Source of the DNA: Chloromonas sp. AAM2
Lineage: Eukaryota; Chlorophyta; Chlorophyceae; Chlamydomonadales; Chlamydomonadaceae
Length of the DNA: 30,760 nucleotides
Reading direction: 5' to 3'
NCBI GenBank assembly: GCA_004335635.1
Contig: QAXH01004264.1
Location: 604 to 31,363, forward strand
Part shown: positions 20,401 to 30,691 of the stretch, one piece after another
Numbering within the stretch: position 1 is the stretch's first letter
How the letters are laid out: each line of letters begins with the position of its first letter
Notes under the pieces: model-generated
The model's input: only the letters and a program-made list of their open reading frames with translations
The model's database searches: none
Told to the model about the DNA's origin: nothing
Made by a program: the position numbers and the translations under genes

Positions 20401-23400
20401 TAAAGAACTTGCAAATGATCAGAACACATACTGTTTCACGTCCTTCCTCATAAGCAATGCGACAGTCCCTTCAACTGCACACCAAAAGGCTCAGGCTACG
20501 GTCTTTCTTGACTGTCTGTTGGTTTGGGGTGCCGGTGCTCCTGGACCTGCAAATGCCTTCTTCTAAATTAAAATCCATATCTTCTGAATGAAATTTTGCT
20601 CTAGGCTGCTACTTTCTGCTCTTGTAATGACTGACTACACAAAACTGTTTTACTGGACTTCTTGCTCTTTCTGCATGGTTTGACTCCCACTTATCATTCT
20701 TGCTCTTGGCTGCAGGCCCGTCAAGACTTGCCACCTGCACGCCCCTGAACAGACAAGCCACCCCTCACACACCAAACCGCTCAGGCTGTGCTTCTGTGCT
20801 ATCTCAATTCCTGGTCCTGGGTCTGCAAATGCCTTGTCAATCTGGGCTACAAGGCCCAGCTGCATGCCCCTGAACAAACGAACCCACCCAACCAGTGATT
20901 GCCTTTGACTAGGTACCAATTGCTGAGGCTACGTTCCTGCAATGTCTGTTTGGTTTAAGGCCCTGGGTTTGTGACTGCATTCACTTCATTGATCAGTTGA
21001 TATGCCAACTCTGGCTGCAAGCCCCTCAAGCCCTGCCCACACCTGCATGCCCCTGAACTGGTTGACGAACTCCTGCAGCACTCTCTCCGCGTCCGGCAGC
21101 CTTCCCTGGTCCCTGAGGATGCATGACAGCTGGTAAGTGGCGGCCGCGCAGTCTTTCTCCGTCACCTCCCGCGCACCCGCGCGGTCGTACAAACGCATCA
21201 CCTGAGCAGTTCAATGAAGTTTATTTGATAGTTGTGCGGACTACACCGAATTATGAGTTAGTGTGTTATTGAGAGACATGGGACGGGGTTGCTAATCAAG
21301 TGTTTGCACGCTTGAGGTCTCACTATTCCAACCCGCTTGGTCGTACAAACGCATCACCTGACAAAAATCAGATGCTCGTTCGGTGGTGTTTCACATAGGG
21401 TCCACTGGGGCAAAACCCCTAGGCTGCCAAGTAAGGGAAGGGGTATTGGAACACAGGCTGTGCAGCGCAAAGGTGTAGAGGCCAGACGGGTCCTGTCACT
21501 TAGTGCGCTGCGGGCAAGGGGCGCCTGACACTGGTTGCAGGTACTGCGGTTGGCCCTCAGTAGTAACACGGCCGATCGACACGCCATCTCGCCTGCCCAA
21601 TTACGTATTGTCGATGATGCGGATGATGCTGTGGCATGACAATCGAGGTTCTCACTACGGAACACTCAGGTGCTGAGTCATGTGCCGGTGCACTGGCTTG
21701 CAGAGCCGGTCTTGCCCTGATGTATTGCCTGCCAACCATGCCTATTCCTCTGGCACGTAGTGCCTGGCATACACTTGGTTCGTTTTCCTGCCCCTTTTAC
21801 AACCTGTGACCTCCTACCTGTCTCACCATATATTAGTTGGATTATTATACGATATCAACTGGTTGAATTGCTCCTCCCCCTTACCTGTCTCATGATATCC
21901 TCTGCCTCTCCGTACCGACAGTGCAGGGTCAGCAGCATGGCGTACGTCGAGGCCGCTGTTCCAAACCGCCTGGGATTCACACTCGCTAGCTTCTCCGCCC
22001 GCTGCATCTCCCGCTTCGACCCTGTCAACAGCGCTTCCCGCAACGTGTTCGCCAGCACATTCAGGTCGCTGGCCTTGTGCATCTCCCCCATTAGCATCAG
22101 CCTTTCCCTGTCACGTGCTGCCATTGTACGGCCTATGTCCAGCGTTAGGTAGGCATGCAACAGGTCCTCCCATGCCCAGCTGGTGGACAAAACGACGATC
22201 TTGTCGAAACGTTCGCTGAGGGAAGCCTGCCAGATCTCCCACATGCACCATGTGCGGTTGAGCGCAGTCCCGTAGCGGTCCATGAGCACAAGGACACGGT
22301 CAGAAGCCTGCATGTGTGCAAGTGTGTGCAAATAAGCACGTGTTGTGTTTATCATCTTACCACTCGCGTAGCATATGGCGCTGCAATAGAATAACTGTGA
22401 TCATGCGGGTGCAGCCTGCTCAAGGTGTAAAGTTGGCAGTCAGCGTATGCGTAACGACAATAAGGCCATGCAAAACTGAGATGCCGGGCCAGTCCAAGCA
22501 AAACAGTCAAGCAACATAGCTGCTGTCGTAAATCAAACGTTACCCTACTTAACCCTAGAGGCTCTGCTGTAAACCGACTCAAGCAAGCCAAATTCCTGGC
22601 CAGTCACTCGAAAGCCATGGTTGTCCACCCCAGCGTTACCCTACGTAACCCTAAAAGCATATCTGATACAAAAATGCTACAGATATCTGACGCTCACCTG
22701 CACGACGTCCCTGATGCTGTTGATATCGCTGCCCGTCCGTTCGCTGTGCTGATTGATGCAGAGCACGTCCAACCAGATGTAGATGTCATCGGCGTTCGTT
22801 CTGAGTTGCGTCACGTACTGTTTGATGGCCTCAACCATCGACACGAAGCTCATTTGCCAGCAGTGTACAACGTAGAATGTGGGGCTGTCGTGAAGCTTTT
22901 CGCTCAGCAGATCGCAGTAACGGCATTTGAGCTGCGATGTGGCCGGGAGGATCACTCGCTGAACCACCTCCGCGGTGGTCAGGCTCGCGTCGCGAACGGT
23001 GTCAAGCAACTTTTCAAAGGCCTGAGATCGAGCAGTAGAACAGAATGTCAGTGACTGGCCAAGAAACATTGATCGACGCTGGAATGGGAGGCTGCGAAAC
23101 CATGCGCACCGTTCCTATCCTGCCCTATCCGTCGCTTTTTGCTCGCTGGTGATCCTACGGACCAAATCCCTGTCGAGCTAAGGCTTCTTACAGACCATGC
23201 ACATTCTCAGCCAATTGAAAGCATTCTGATTCGAGGCCTGTGAAATGTTACAAACAAATGATCAGTGCCTGTACCTGGCTCCTTGCTTTTAGCAGCCTGT
23301 GCATCAATTCACTGACAACACCTCACTGATCCAGGTATGGACGCAGTTTTGCCCGCACTATAAGTGTAACCCGGCCCCACCTTGTATGCCACGCCCAGCG

Positions 23401-25712
23401 GTGACACCTGTGCCACTGTCATGCTGGCCTTGGCCCTCGGCTTCGCGCTGGCCGCCACCAGGCCGTCGCCGTTGCTCTTGACCCGCACCACGCCCATGCG
23501 ACTGGCCACAGCCATCAGGGCATCCTCGGGTGGCAGGCCAGTGGGGGGTGCGGGCAGGGTGCCGCTCATGCTAGTGCTCGCTGCTGCAAGTAGCAAGCGA
23601 AATTACCAACCATAACAACACATCGCAGTGAAACCTGGGTTTGGCCCAGTTTTTGTTTCAACTCAGACGCTAGGTTCCAGCTCGAACGTAGGCGATAGGC
23701 AGCAAGCACAGATTGCAGCAGCTCCGACAAATCAATGCCTTGGAACCTTGGCTTGGCCTTTGCTTACAAACACAACTGCTGATTCTGTGACGGTCTCTGT
23801 TTTCCAGCTCGACTGATAGGCTGTGCATTCCAATAGGAATGGCATGCTCTGTAAGGAATGTTAGCAGACAAGTCTAGCAACCTACCAAACCCAATTCTGC
23901 CAAGCTCTGCAAAACGAGAAGCATACGCTTGGCCCTGGTGCAAACAAAGAGCAGAACGCAAGTGCGCATGCTGCAGTGTTGCAAGCCAATTATTTGCAGC
24001 CACCGCAAAGCGATGCAGGGAGGCATGCAATTCTGTTGCTGCTGTACACGTACCACATGCCCCAGTTTTGGTTGTTTCCACCATCCCTTTTCCCCCTTAC
24101 CCCGTGCGGTGACGGACGGTCCGCTAGTCGCCTCCACCTCCCACTCTGGGTCGTCATGGCCATCCTCATCACCATGCTGCAGGCGTGGGACAACAAGCGA
24201 CATTCAGTTCTGAATCATGGCATGGGAACTCACAAGCTTCCACCACCACCACCTACATGGCTACAGCTGCTACCCTGCCTTCCAGGCATAGCACGCAACC
24301 AGTGCATGCCCTGCTACACACCTTCCGGTACAACTAACTTGCGGTACAACTAACGGCTGTTTATCTGAGAGAACACCAAGCTTATGCCTAAGCTTATGTT
24401 TAAGCGTATGCCTAAGCTTATGCCAAGCTAGCACGTGTTGTTGTCATGGGCATGAGCATGCCGCAGGGCTGTCTCATCGTTGCAGTTCCATGAGAATCAG
24501 CAGTAGACTACCCGTGCCTGTAAGATGTGGCTGTGAGGCAAGTTTCACACTCTGTCAGGCATCCTGCAACATGTCTTTGCTTACTGCCTCCACCACTGCT
24601 GTTAGCTCATGATTTTGCCGGGCACCCTGCTTACTGCCTCTGTGGCATGTGCCACAATCAGGACATTGCCCACGACATCCAGCCCTTTCTGCCCGAGGAC
24701 GGTTTGCCGTTTTTTCAGATGGTGACCAGGGCATGAGGCAGGGCAACAACCAGGACAAGCAACCCAGCGTGCTGTTGGCTAGCTCTACCATGAAGTTGAG
24801 GAAGCCCTTGACAGAACGCGAGTGATGGAACTGATCGCTGCTGAGCGCTCCTGATGTACTCTTCTTGTTCCCAGAGGTGGCCATGCCCTGTAAAAGGCAA
24901 AAGACATGATTCCGTATGGGTGCTAAGGTCGGAGCACCACAGCACCATAAAACCAGGTCGGAGCACCACGGTAGCCAACGGTTGTGAGTTAGGCATTGAC
25001 GGATTAGTAGTTGTACTTTACTTGTTGGGCAAGTACATCAGGCGCCTGAATCTGCCAGTGTTCAGCGTAGGCCCCAACCTCCCAGACAGACGTCCGCACA
25101 GCCATCTCACCCCAACGTCATGGGCGTGTGCATGTGCCTGTAGGTAGCATCATTGCTGGCATGCCACCAACACATGAACGTGCTGCAGTGCTGCAGAGAG
25201 GAGCTCACCCTGTAAGTGCCCAGCATGGCTGAGTCAGCCGAGATAGCGAGCCGTCTCCTTGCATCCTGGATGACTGCCACATCTGCTCGATTGAAGGGTT
25301 TGGGTGTGGGTAGAGCGGGCGGCTGTACATGCATTTGGCAGCAGCATGTGCTTTGCAGTTGAGCCTAGTGCTACCATGGCAGCTTCATACAGAAACTTTG
25401 ATGCAACCCAGCATGTGAGCACTGCCTCAAAAGACGGTATGTGCATGCAACGAATATCCAGCATGCCCACCCACTCACCAGATGGGCATGGTGCTTCAGG
25501 TCATCTTCTGAGCCTAAGTCGAAGTCATTGTCAGAGTAGAAGTTAGTGGACTTTCTGCTGATTTGTCTTTGATTGATAGTCGGCTTCTTTGCAAGTAGGC
25601 CGACTGGAAGACCGTTTGCGCCCTTTCTGACTTTCACCGACTGTGTCGGTCCGCCCAGCCTGCCGCTACTGCGAATGTTGGGCAGGGCACAGTCATCTGG
25701 CTCTTGGCCCAT
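17479..25712 (-). CDS. TIR-like domain plus TPR/kinesin-light-chain-like repeat protein (14 exons, ~914 aa)
   Basis: Exons, 5' to 3' on the minus strand: 25712-25475, 25282-25209, 24887-24789, 24176-24101, 23583-23381, 23021-22698, 22307-21885, 21201-21043, 20229-20119, 19710-19642, 19223-18993, 18757-18419, 18228-18079, 17727-17479. Total coding length divides by three. Residues 1-230 are polar and low-complexity, probably disordered. Residues ~275-395 form a TIR-like fold: TFYVVHCWQ (strand), DDIYIWLDVLCINQH (309-323), VLVLMDRYG, and RTWCMWEIW, where the WCxxE glutamate (codon 22236-22238, residue 362) sits where the catalytic Glu of NAD-cleaving TIR domains lies. From ~430 to the end, paired helices of TPR/kinesin-light-chain type recur (AAATYQLSCILRDQGRLPDA, GEHHATLASMGQLADLLRD). 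No NB-ARC P-loop is visible between the two parts. Weak points are the donor of exon 1 (GTGGGT chosen to keep phase, though a better GTGAGT is 4 nt upstream) and the end of exon 3. Signalling or immunity is possible; function unproven. Confidence 0.85.
19245..19410. repeat. AT-rich TAATA-type microsatellite
   Basis: About 150 bp made almost only of ATAATA/TATATAATA units, inside an intron of the TIR-like/TPR gene (between the exons at 19710-19642 and 19223-18993). Sharply different in composition from its surroundings. Confidence 0.9.
19828..19924 (+). repeat. dispersed repeat copy, subfamily A (full)
   Basis: TGCCTTGCCTGCTTTGT, then TTGCTCAGGGTAGGCCAGGG, then CGGTGCCCATCCC, then GGCGGCGTCCCTGGTGT, in the same order as the copy at 4407-4500. 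It lies in an intron of the minus-strand TIR-like/TPR gene, in antisense orientation to that gene. Confidence 0.7.
20480..21058. repeat. degenerate repeats copying an exon-intron border
   Basis: CACCTGCATGCCCCTGAAC (21040-21058) spans the 3' end and donor of the exon at 21043-21201. Near-copies lie in the following intron at 20732-20750 and 20858-20875. The larger block GGCTGCAAGCCCCTCAAG… (21013-21058) matches 20709-20750. Other blocks (CACCAAACCGCTCAGGCT near 20780; CTGCAAATGCCTT near 20824) recur about 280-300 bp away near 20482 and 20547. Confidence 0.65.
21175..21361. repeat. 31-bp duplication containing a splice acceptor
   Basis: GGTCGTACAAACGCATCACC (starting 21183) occurs again at 21339. 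The 23-nt core is identical, and ACCCGC lies 2 nt upstream of it in both copies. On the minus strand the copy at 21183 is the acceptor plus first codons of the TPR exon at 21201-21043; the copy at 21339 sits in the preceding intron. Confidence 0.85.
24376..24428. repeat. 12-13-bp tandem repeat
   Basis: Four units of AAGCTTATGCCT with minor changes (AAGCTTATGTTT, AAGCGTATGCCT). Intron of the TIR-like/TPR gene. Confidence 0.85.
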
Positions 25713-26020
25713 GAGCCTACATCAGTAAAGCGATGCCGGTCTGCTACTGCCAGATTACTCGAATACAGTGGCAAACCATGTTACAGGCATGGACGTGCAG
25801 CAACATGGCGACGACGAGTTCGAGGCAGATTTTTCGAGATGTCGTACAAACACGTTTCACAAAGCCGGGTTTGCAACAAGTTTGCTTCTCGGCTTTCTGG
25901 GGTCTTGTACAGTTCGGCCTACAGGTCTTCAAAATCATATTTTCTTGCCTCCAATCCACACGTAAAAGCGAGAAAACCCTGGTCCATCCTGGCACACTTT
26001 GTGCCGATCTCGCGCTCACC
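25713..26020. promoter_or_regulatory. short divergent promoter region
   Basis: Separates the start codon of the minus-strand TIR-like/TPR gene (25712) from that of the plus-strand CobW-family gene (26021), so both promoters and 5' UTRs must fit in about 308 bp. An open plus-strand frame from an ATG at 25733 continues into the CobW exon 1. If translated, it would add ~96 basic, aromatic residues and leave only ~20 bp between the two ATGs. No TATA box is obvious. Confidence 0.5.
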
Positions 26021-29000
26021 ATGGACGCATCCGAGACCAAGAAATTACCCGTGACAGGTCAGACCTGATGATCTGTTGCTGCTGGCTGTTGTCATCTCGG
26101 CAGCCTAGTTGCCTGCTGATCTTGGTGTGGTTGTGCTAGCTGCTCAAGTGTGCTTGTGCTTGTGGATGCTGCAATCATGTTCCTCATCCAAGATAACGTA
26201 CGCCGTTTCAAACGATGGCTGTGGGTGTCTTTTGTCTGCTTTGCAGTAATCACTGGCTTTCTTGGAGCGGGAAAGACGGTGAGCTTTACGTCAGCAAAGC
26301 CTTAGGATCATGCGTGTGCCTTCTTTCTAGAGCCTTAGGATCATGCGTGTGCCATGTTGATGCCACATCCGGCAGTGCTTGTTAGAAGGTGCAGTTGTCC
26401 CTGCGCCTGCCTTGCAGACATTGGTCAATCATATTCTAACAAACAAGGTCAACCTGCGCGTTGCTGTGATTGAGAACGAGTTTGGTGAGTGGCAGGGATT
26501 CCATGGCTACGTCGTTGATCCAAATTCCCAGCTTGGCCCGCCAACATGCAACGAAAAAGAGGCTCTTATGATGGGACAGCTAGGTTGCTAGTTGGCGCTG
26601 CAGAGTATCTCAGCGTGTTTACACAGACAGGAATGCCTCACACACGGCCTGGGTAGCACAGCTTTGTACCTTGAGCTTTTCACGCACAACCGTACGGCTA
26701 CCTGCGTAAAAGATGCCCGACCATGGTGCTTGCAGGCGAGGTTGGGATTGATGATGCGCTAGTTATGGAGAGCCGGGAGGAGGTGGGAGATTTGATAGGC
26801 CAGTTATGCTCTTAGTCAGCTTGCCCACAAGGGCATCGCCTTCCTCCGGTGTCTGCATGCAACCCATACCCAGGCAAGCACCCAGTAACCTGCAGTTCAT
26901 GGGTGCAGTTCATGCTCATTCACACAATGACGGCCCTTCATTTGGCTCACATACAAAAAACCCCTTGCAGTCATTCTGTTGCCGTGTTTCATCGCCTGCG
27001 CCATTGACTGCAGATTCTCGAGATGAACAATGGATGCATTTGCTGCACGGTGCGCGGTGACCTGATTCGCATTCTGGGCAAGCTGCTCAAGCGGCGCAAC
27101 AAGCTGGACGCCATTATCATCGAGACAACGGGGCTGGCCAACCCAGGGCCGGTCATTCAGACGTTCTTTGTGGATGATGAAGTCAAGGTGCGAGCGGCTG
27201 CATGGGTTAGCAACATACATAAGCTTTTGGGGGGCCTGGAATGGACGCAGAACATATTCGACACTTGACATGGTTAGCAGCAGACACAGAAGCTCTTGGA
27301 CGCTTGAAGTGAACACAGAGCACACCAGATCTTGAGTACTGAGCAGTTGGCTGCATTAAGGTTGAGTGCATGGTCCATATGAGCTGCACGTTTGTCAAGC
27401 ATACTGACTTGTGTGTGGTTTGGTAGGACAGGTCAGCAAAGTTTCACACCTTGCCATGCATGTTGATACTTTGGCTGTGCATCTAACACTTGACATGTGC
27501 AATCCGGTATGTACCCGTGCAAATATTGAGATAAGAATCAGTGGCATTCCTCCTGTTGCTTTCAGGATGCGTGTGTGCTCGACGCCGTGATCACTGTGGT
27601 GGACGCCAGGCACGTAGAGCAGCACCTGGACGAGGAGAAGCCACAGGGGGTGGTCAACGAGGCAGGTGGGAAGACATGAGGCAGATGTCAATGCCAACAG
27701 GGGTGGAAGACCATGTAAACAGCGACAAAAAGGACAGCCAAGTGGGGAAGATCAATGAGGTAGCAGGGGCAGGGGCACCCTGAACTAATCTGATTTTTGC
27801 TACTCTGCTAACTTTGCTAGTATGTATTCTCGTGCTGTATGTATTCTCGTGCACAGTGTGTCCCCCTGTGTGTTATGCGTGCGCAGTCCAACAGATCGCC
27901 TTTGCCGACAAGCTGCTGCTGAACAAGATTGATCTGGTGGAGGCTCCTGCCCTGGCCGCCCTGGCGCAGCGCCTGCACAAGATCAACCGCAGCGCACAGA
28001 TCATCGAGTGCCAGAACAGCCAGTGGGTGACCGGGGCAGGCAGGGAGAGTGGAATGCACAGAAACGTGGAAAGGATTCATGTGCAGCATTGCGGCTTAGA
28101 GCAGGCTGTGAACCACACATCTTCTACCATGCCCTTGAACAACACCTTCCCGTGGAACAAAATCTATCCGTAGAAACCTTGGCTGCAGCGCGGCCGGACA
28201 CTGCTAGCAACTGCATAGAGCTGACCTCAGCAGTCCATGTGCTGCACATAGCATCCAACACAGCTGCAAGTCCACCGGCCTCGTCACCTCTGTGTGTCGG
28301 TTTTGCATCGAGAGGGCTGTTCTGCGTTACAGGATAGAACAAACAGATTTCACAAGTGCGCAGCAAACAAACAGGGGTCGCAGGCTTGCTGTTGTTGCAG
28401 CTTGTGTGGCTTGCTGTTGTTGCGGCCCTCTCTGTCGCAAGCTCTAGCGGCTCGTTATTGTCGTGGCCATCTCTGTGGCGAGCTCTGTAGCAGCTCCTGG
28501 CGTTGCACATGCACAGAGTTCTGCACAGAGCGAACAGAGCTGTACGCCTTGATGTCCGCCTGCCCTTTCACGTATGTGTATTTGTGTGGCCTGTGCACAG
28601 GGTTGACCTGGCCCAGCTGCTGGGTGTGAGCGCCTTCTCCCTGGATAGGCTCATGGAGGCGGACCCAAGGTTCCTGGTGAGCCAATGGGCAACGCTCAGC
28701 CAGCACAACACAGTAGTGTTCAGTTAGTGATGAAGCAGAGCAGGGGGCAGTGGCACTGACAAAAGGTGCAGAGGTGAATTGCGACGTCGTGCGGCAGTGG
28801 CAGTGGCAGTGGCAGTGGCAGTGGCATGAGACGCACAGGTGCAGAGGTGTAGAGAAGCGGTCATCATGGTCACTGGTGGACCAGGTCATACACAGAACTG
28901 CTGTATGTAGACCTGATCCAGTACGATCCGGGTACCAAGATACAGGGGAGGGGTCAGAAAAAGCAGAGGAACAAAAAGCAACAACGTGCAGTAGTCAGTG

Positions 29001-30152
29001 CCAGCGGGTGCAAAGCCCACAGTTTCAAAGGCTGCTGTCACGGCCAGCAGCACCCTCAGCTGTCTGCGGCCTCTGCTGCTCTCTGAAGCACTAAACCCTC
29101 CTGCTTGCTTGCAGGGTGAATCAGAAGTACCCAAGCCCCACGCCCATGACCACCATCACCACCACGACCATGGTCACGATCACAAGCACGATCACGACCA
29201 CAAGCACGATGCAGAATGCAAGGAAACCGACTGCAAGCACCCCGAGCATGCACATGGAGATGGCCACCATCATCACCACCATGACCATGCACATGGCCAT
29301 GTGCATGATCACGTGCACGATGACCGTGTTACAAGCGTTGGGATCCAGTGCACCGGGGAAGTGGATCAGGAGAAACTGAACGGCTGGCTGTCGAAGCTGC
29401 TGCAGGAGAAGGGACCGGACCTGTACCGGTCCAAGGGCATCCTGGCAATCAAGGGCTCGTCCCACAAGTAAGAGAAGCATCGCCATGTTCTTGCGACCGT
29501 GGTTCACCATCACCATCGTCAGATGCGCGTTGCAAATTTTGAGCAGTTGCTTATCGGTACATGCTCCGCCGCATTCTTGGAACAGCTCATGGAACTCATC
29601 CTCGGTGATAGACGTGAGACCAAAACGCAGTTGCTGCTACGCCGCGCTGAGCTCGCTTTGCAGTCGGCTAACGAGCTTTGGGTATTGCTCGCCATTGCTT
29701 TGCAGGCACGTGTTTCAGGGCGTCCACATGCTTCTCCAGTTCAGCAGCAGGTGGGTGCCCTGGTATGCATCCTTCAACACATGCTTGGCAATGTGTGCCC
29801 TACAAGCAGCTAATATCCCATGTCATGCACGCATATGGCATGGAACTGGCCGTACTGTACAAACCCAACAACTGTATCATGCTCAGCCTTCAGAATTTGG
29901 AAACATAAGGCTGCCTGCTCATTTCTTGCCACCCTTGCCTGGCGAAGGAAGCTCCCTCTGTGTGCCTCTGAAGCAGGCAGAGTAAGGTTGTGAGGTGAGC
30001 ATGTGTGCCTCCCATGTGTTTCTGCCCGCAGCAAGGACGGCGTTGGTCGGCCCTGGGGTCCGGATGAGGAGCGCATCAACAAGCTTGTGTTCATCGGCAA
30101 GAACCTCAACAGGGCGGAACTAGAGGCAGCATTCAAGGCTGTGTTGGTCTGA
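26021..30152 (+). CDS. CBWD: COG0523/CobW-family zinc metallochaperone GTPase (CBWD/ZNG1-like, 11 exons, 395 aa)
   Basis: G3E-family GTPase that in relatives delivers zinc to client enzymes. Exons: 26021-26057, 26247-26278, 26418-26484, 26736-26782, 27014-27187, 27566-27665, 27887-28022, 28601-28676, 29115-29467, 29706-29750, 30032-30152. All junctions agree in phase and the coding length divides by three. Motifs: Walker A GFLGAGKT (residues 16-23), ENEFGEVGID, the metal-binding GCICC (68-72), ETTGLANPGP, VVDARH, and the guanine-specifying NKID (165-168). Residues 232-293 form a loop of mostly His and Asp with two Cys, then the CobW C-terminal domain (…HVFQGVHMLLQF…RPWGPDEERINKLVFIGKN…) follows. 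The N-terminus lacks the CPELVP-type motif that ZNG1 proteins use to contact METAP1. Start choice: ATG at 26021; see the divergent promoter entry for the alternative. Confidence 0.95.
26298..26353 (+). repeat. 33-bp-period duplication
   Basis: AGCCTTAGGATCATGCGTGT followed by GCC is perfectly repeated (26298-26320 and 26331-26353) in the CobW-gene intron after exon 2. Confidence 0.9.
27816..27855 (+). repeat. 17-bp tandem duplication near an acceptor
   Basis: GTATGTATTCTCGTGC occurs twice in a row within the intron, ending ~30 bp before the acceptor of CobW exon 7. Confidence 0.8.
28380..28500 (+). repeat. degenerate tandem repeat in CobW intron
   Basis: GGCTTGCTGTTGTTGC recurs twice with a diverged third unit (GGCTCGTTATTGTCG). 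GGCCCTCTCTGTCGCAAGCT recurs as GGCCATCTCTGTGGCGAGCT. Confidence 0.65.
28794..28827 (+). repeat. (GGCAGT)n hexanucleotide repeat
   Basis: Five consecutive GGCAGT units in the intron between CobW exons 8 and 9. Confidence 0.9.
29139..29324 (+). other. His-rich metal-binding segment of the CobW protein
   Basis: Encodes 62 residues, about half of them His, mostly in HDH/HHH runs with Asp, and CKETDCK in the middle. His-rich loops between the GTPase and C-terminal domains are common in COG0523 proteins and are thought to hold zinc. Confidence 0.85.
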
Positions 30153-30438
30153 TTGCCTGTGTCTAATTAGGCCTGTGCTCAGCTGCGCAAGACGTGTGAC
30201 TGAGCCAGCACCTTTCAAATATGCTATGTGGTGGTGTACACATGCTGTGCCTGAGGAGGCACTTGAAGTTTGGTGCTTACGGCCCGGCTGTGATGCATCG
30301 TCTGATGATCAAGCGCATCAGGCCCTTGCACTCATGGCTTACGTGCCAACACGCATGTTTACAAGCACTTGCAACTCTTGAGGTACTTGGGCGGGCTCCA
30401 CAAGCCATGGAATCTTCACACGTGAACGCAGGCATATC

Positions 30439-30443
30439 TGTAA
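30439..30443 (+). terminator. candidate poly(A) signal TGTAA of the CobW gene
   Basis: TGTAA ~290 nt after the TGA at 30150-30152, upstream of the copied exon fragment. Confidence 0.45.
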
Positions 30444-30653
30444 AGGAAGACAGTGGAACAGAGCTGATGTGGCGCCACCTGTCTGTTATACATCTACGAC
30501 TCACGTGTTTTGCCTCAACGTCGATCTTTCCTTGCACATCTGATGCACCGCAACCGTCAATCTCATGCACCGCACCGTCCTCGGTATCCGAGAGCTCAAT
30601 CGAGAGCTCACCTCCGGCACTGTGTGCTGAAAGTTGAGAAAACAACACAACAC

Positions 30654-30691
30654 AACCTCAACAGGGCGGAACTAGAGGCAGCATTCAAGGC
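30654..30691 (+). pseudogene. 38-nt copy of the CobW terminal exon
   Basis: Identical to 30102-30139 in the last CobW exon, starting AACCTCAACAGGGCGGAACT. In the matching frame it reads NLNRAELEAAFKA, then Ser and a TAG stop instead of VLV and TGA. It lies 552 nt downstream and is most likely a fragment duplication. It could act as an alternative last exon only if an acceptor just upstream is used, and none is convincing. Confidence 0.8.

Noticed and set aside
20650..20919. 89-codon minus-strand frame as an extra TPR exon
   Set aside because: It contains copies of the neighbouring exon's end, but the flanking exons already join in phase without it and the rest has no helical-repeat pattern.
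22540..22655. TTACCCTACTTAACCCTAGA and TTACCCTACGTAACCCTAAA as interstitial telomere
   Set aside because: Only one unit each resembles the TTTTAGGG algal telomere on the reverse strand; no array is present.
28750..29094. 114-codon frame with a WQWQWQ run
   Set aside because: Arises from the intronic GGCAGT hexanucleotide repeat.
29056..29516. minus-strand frames full of Gly, Val and Met opposite the His-rich exon
   Set aside because: Shadow of the CAC/CAT/GAC codon repeats of the CobW gene.
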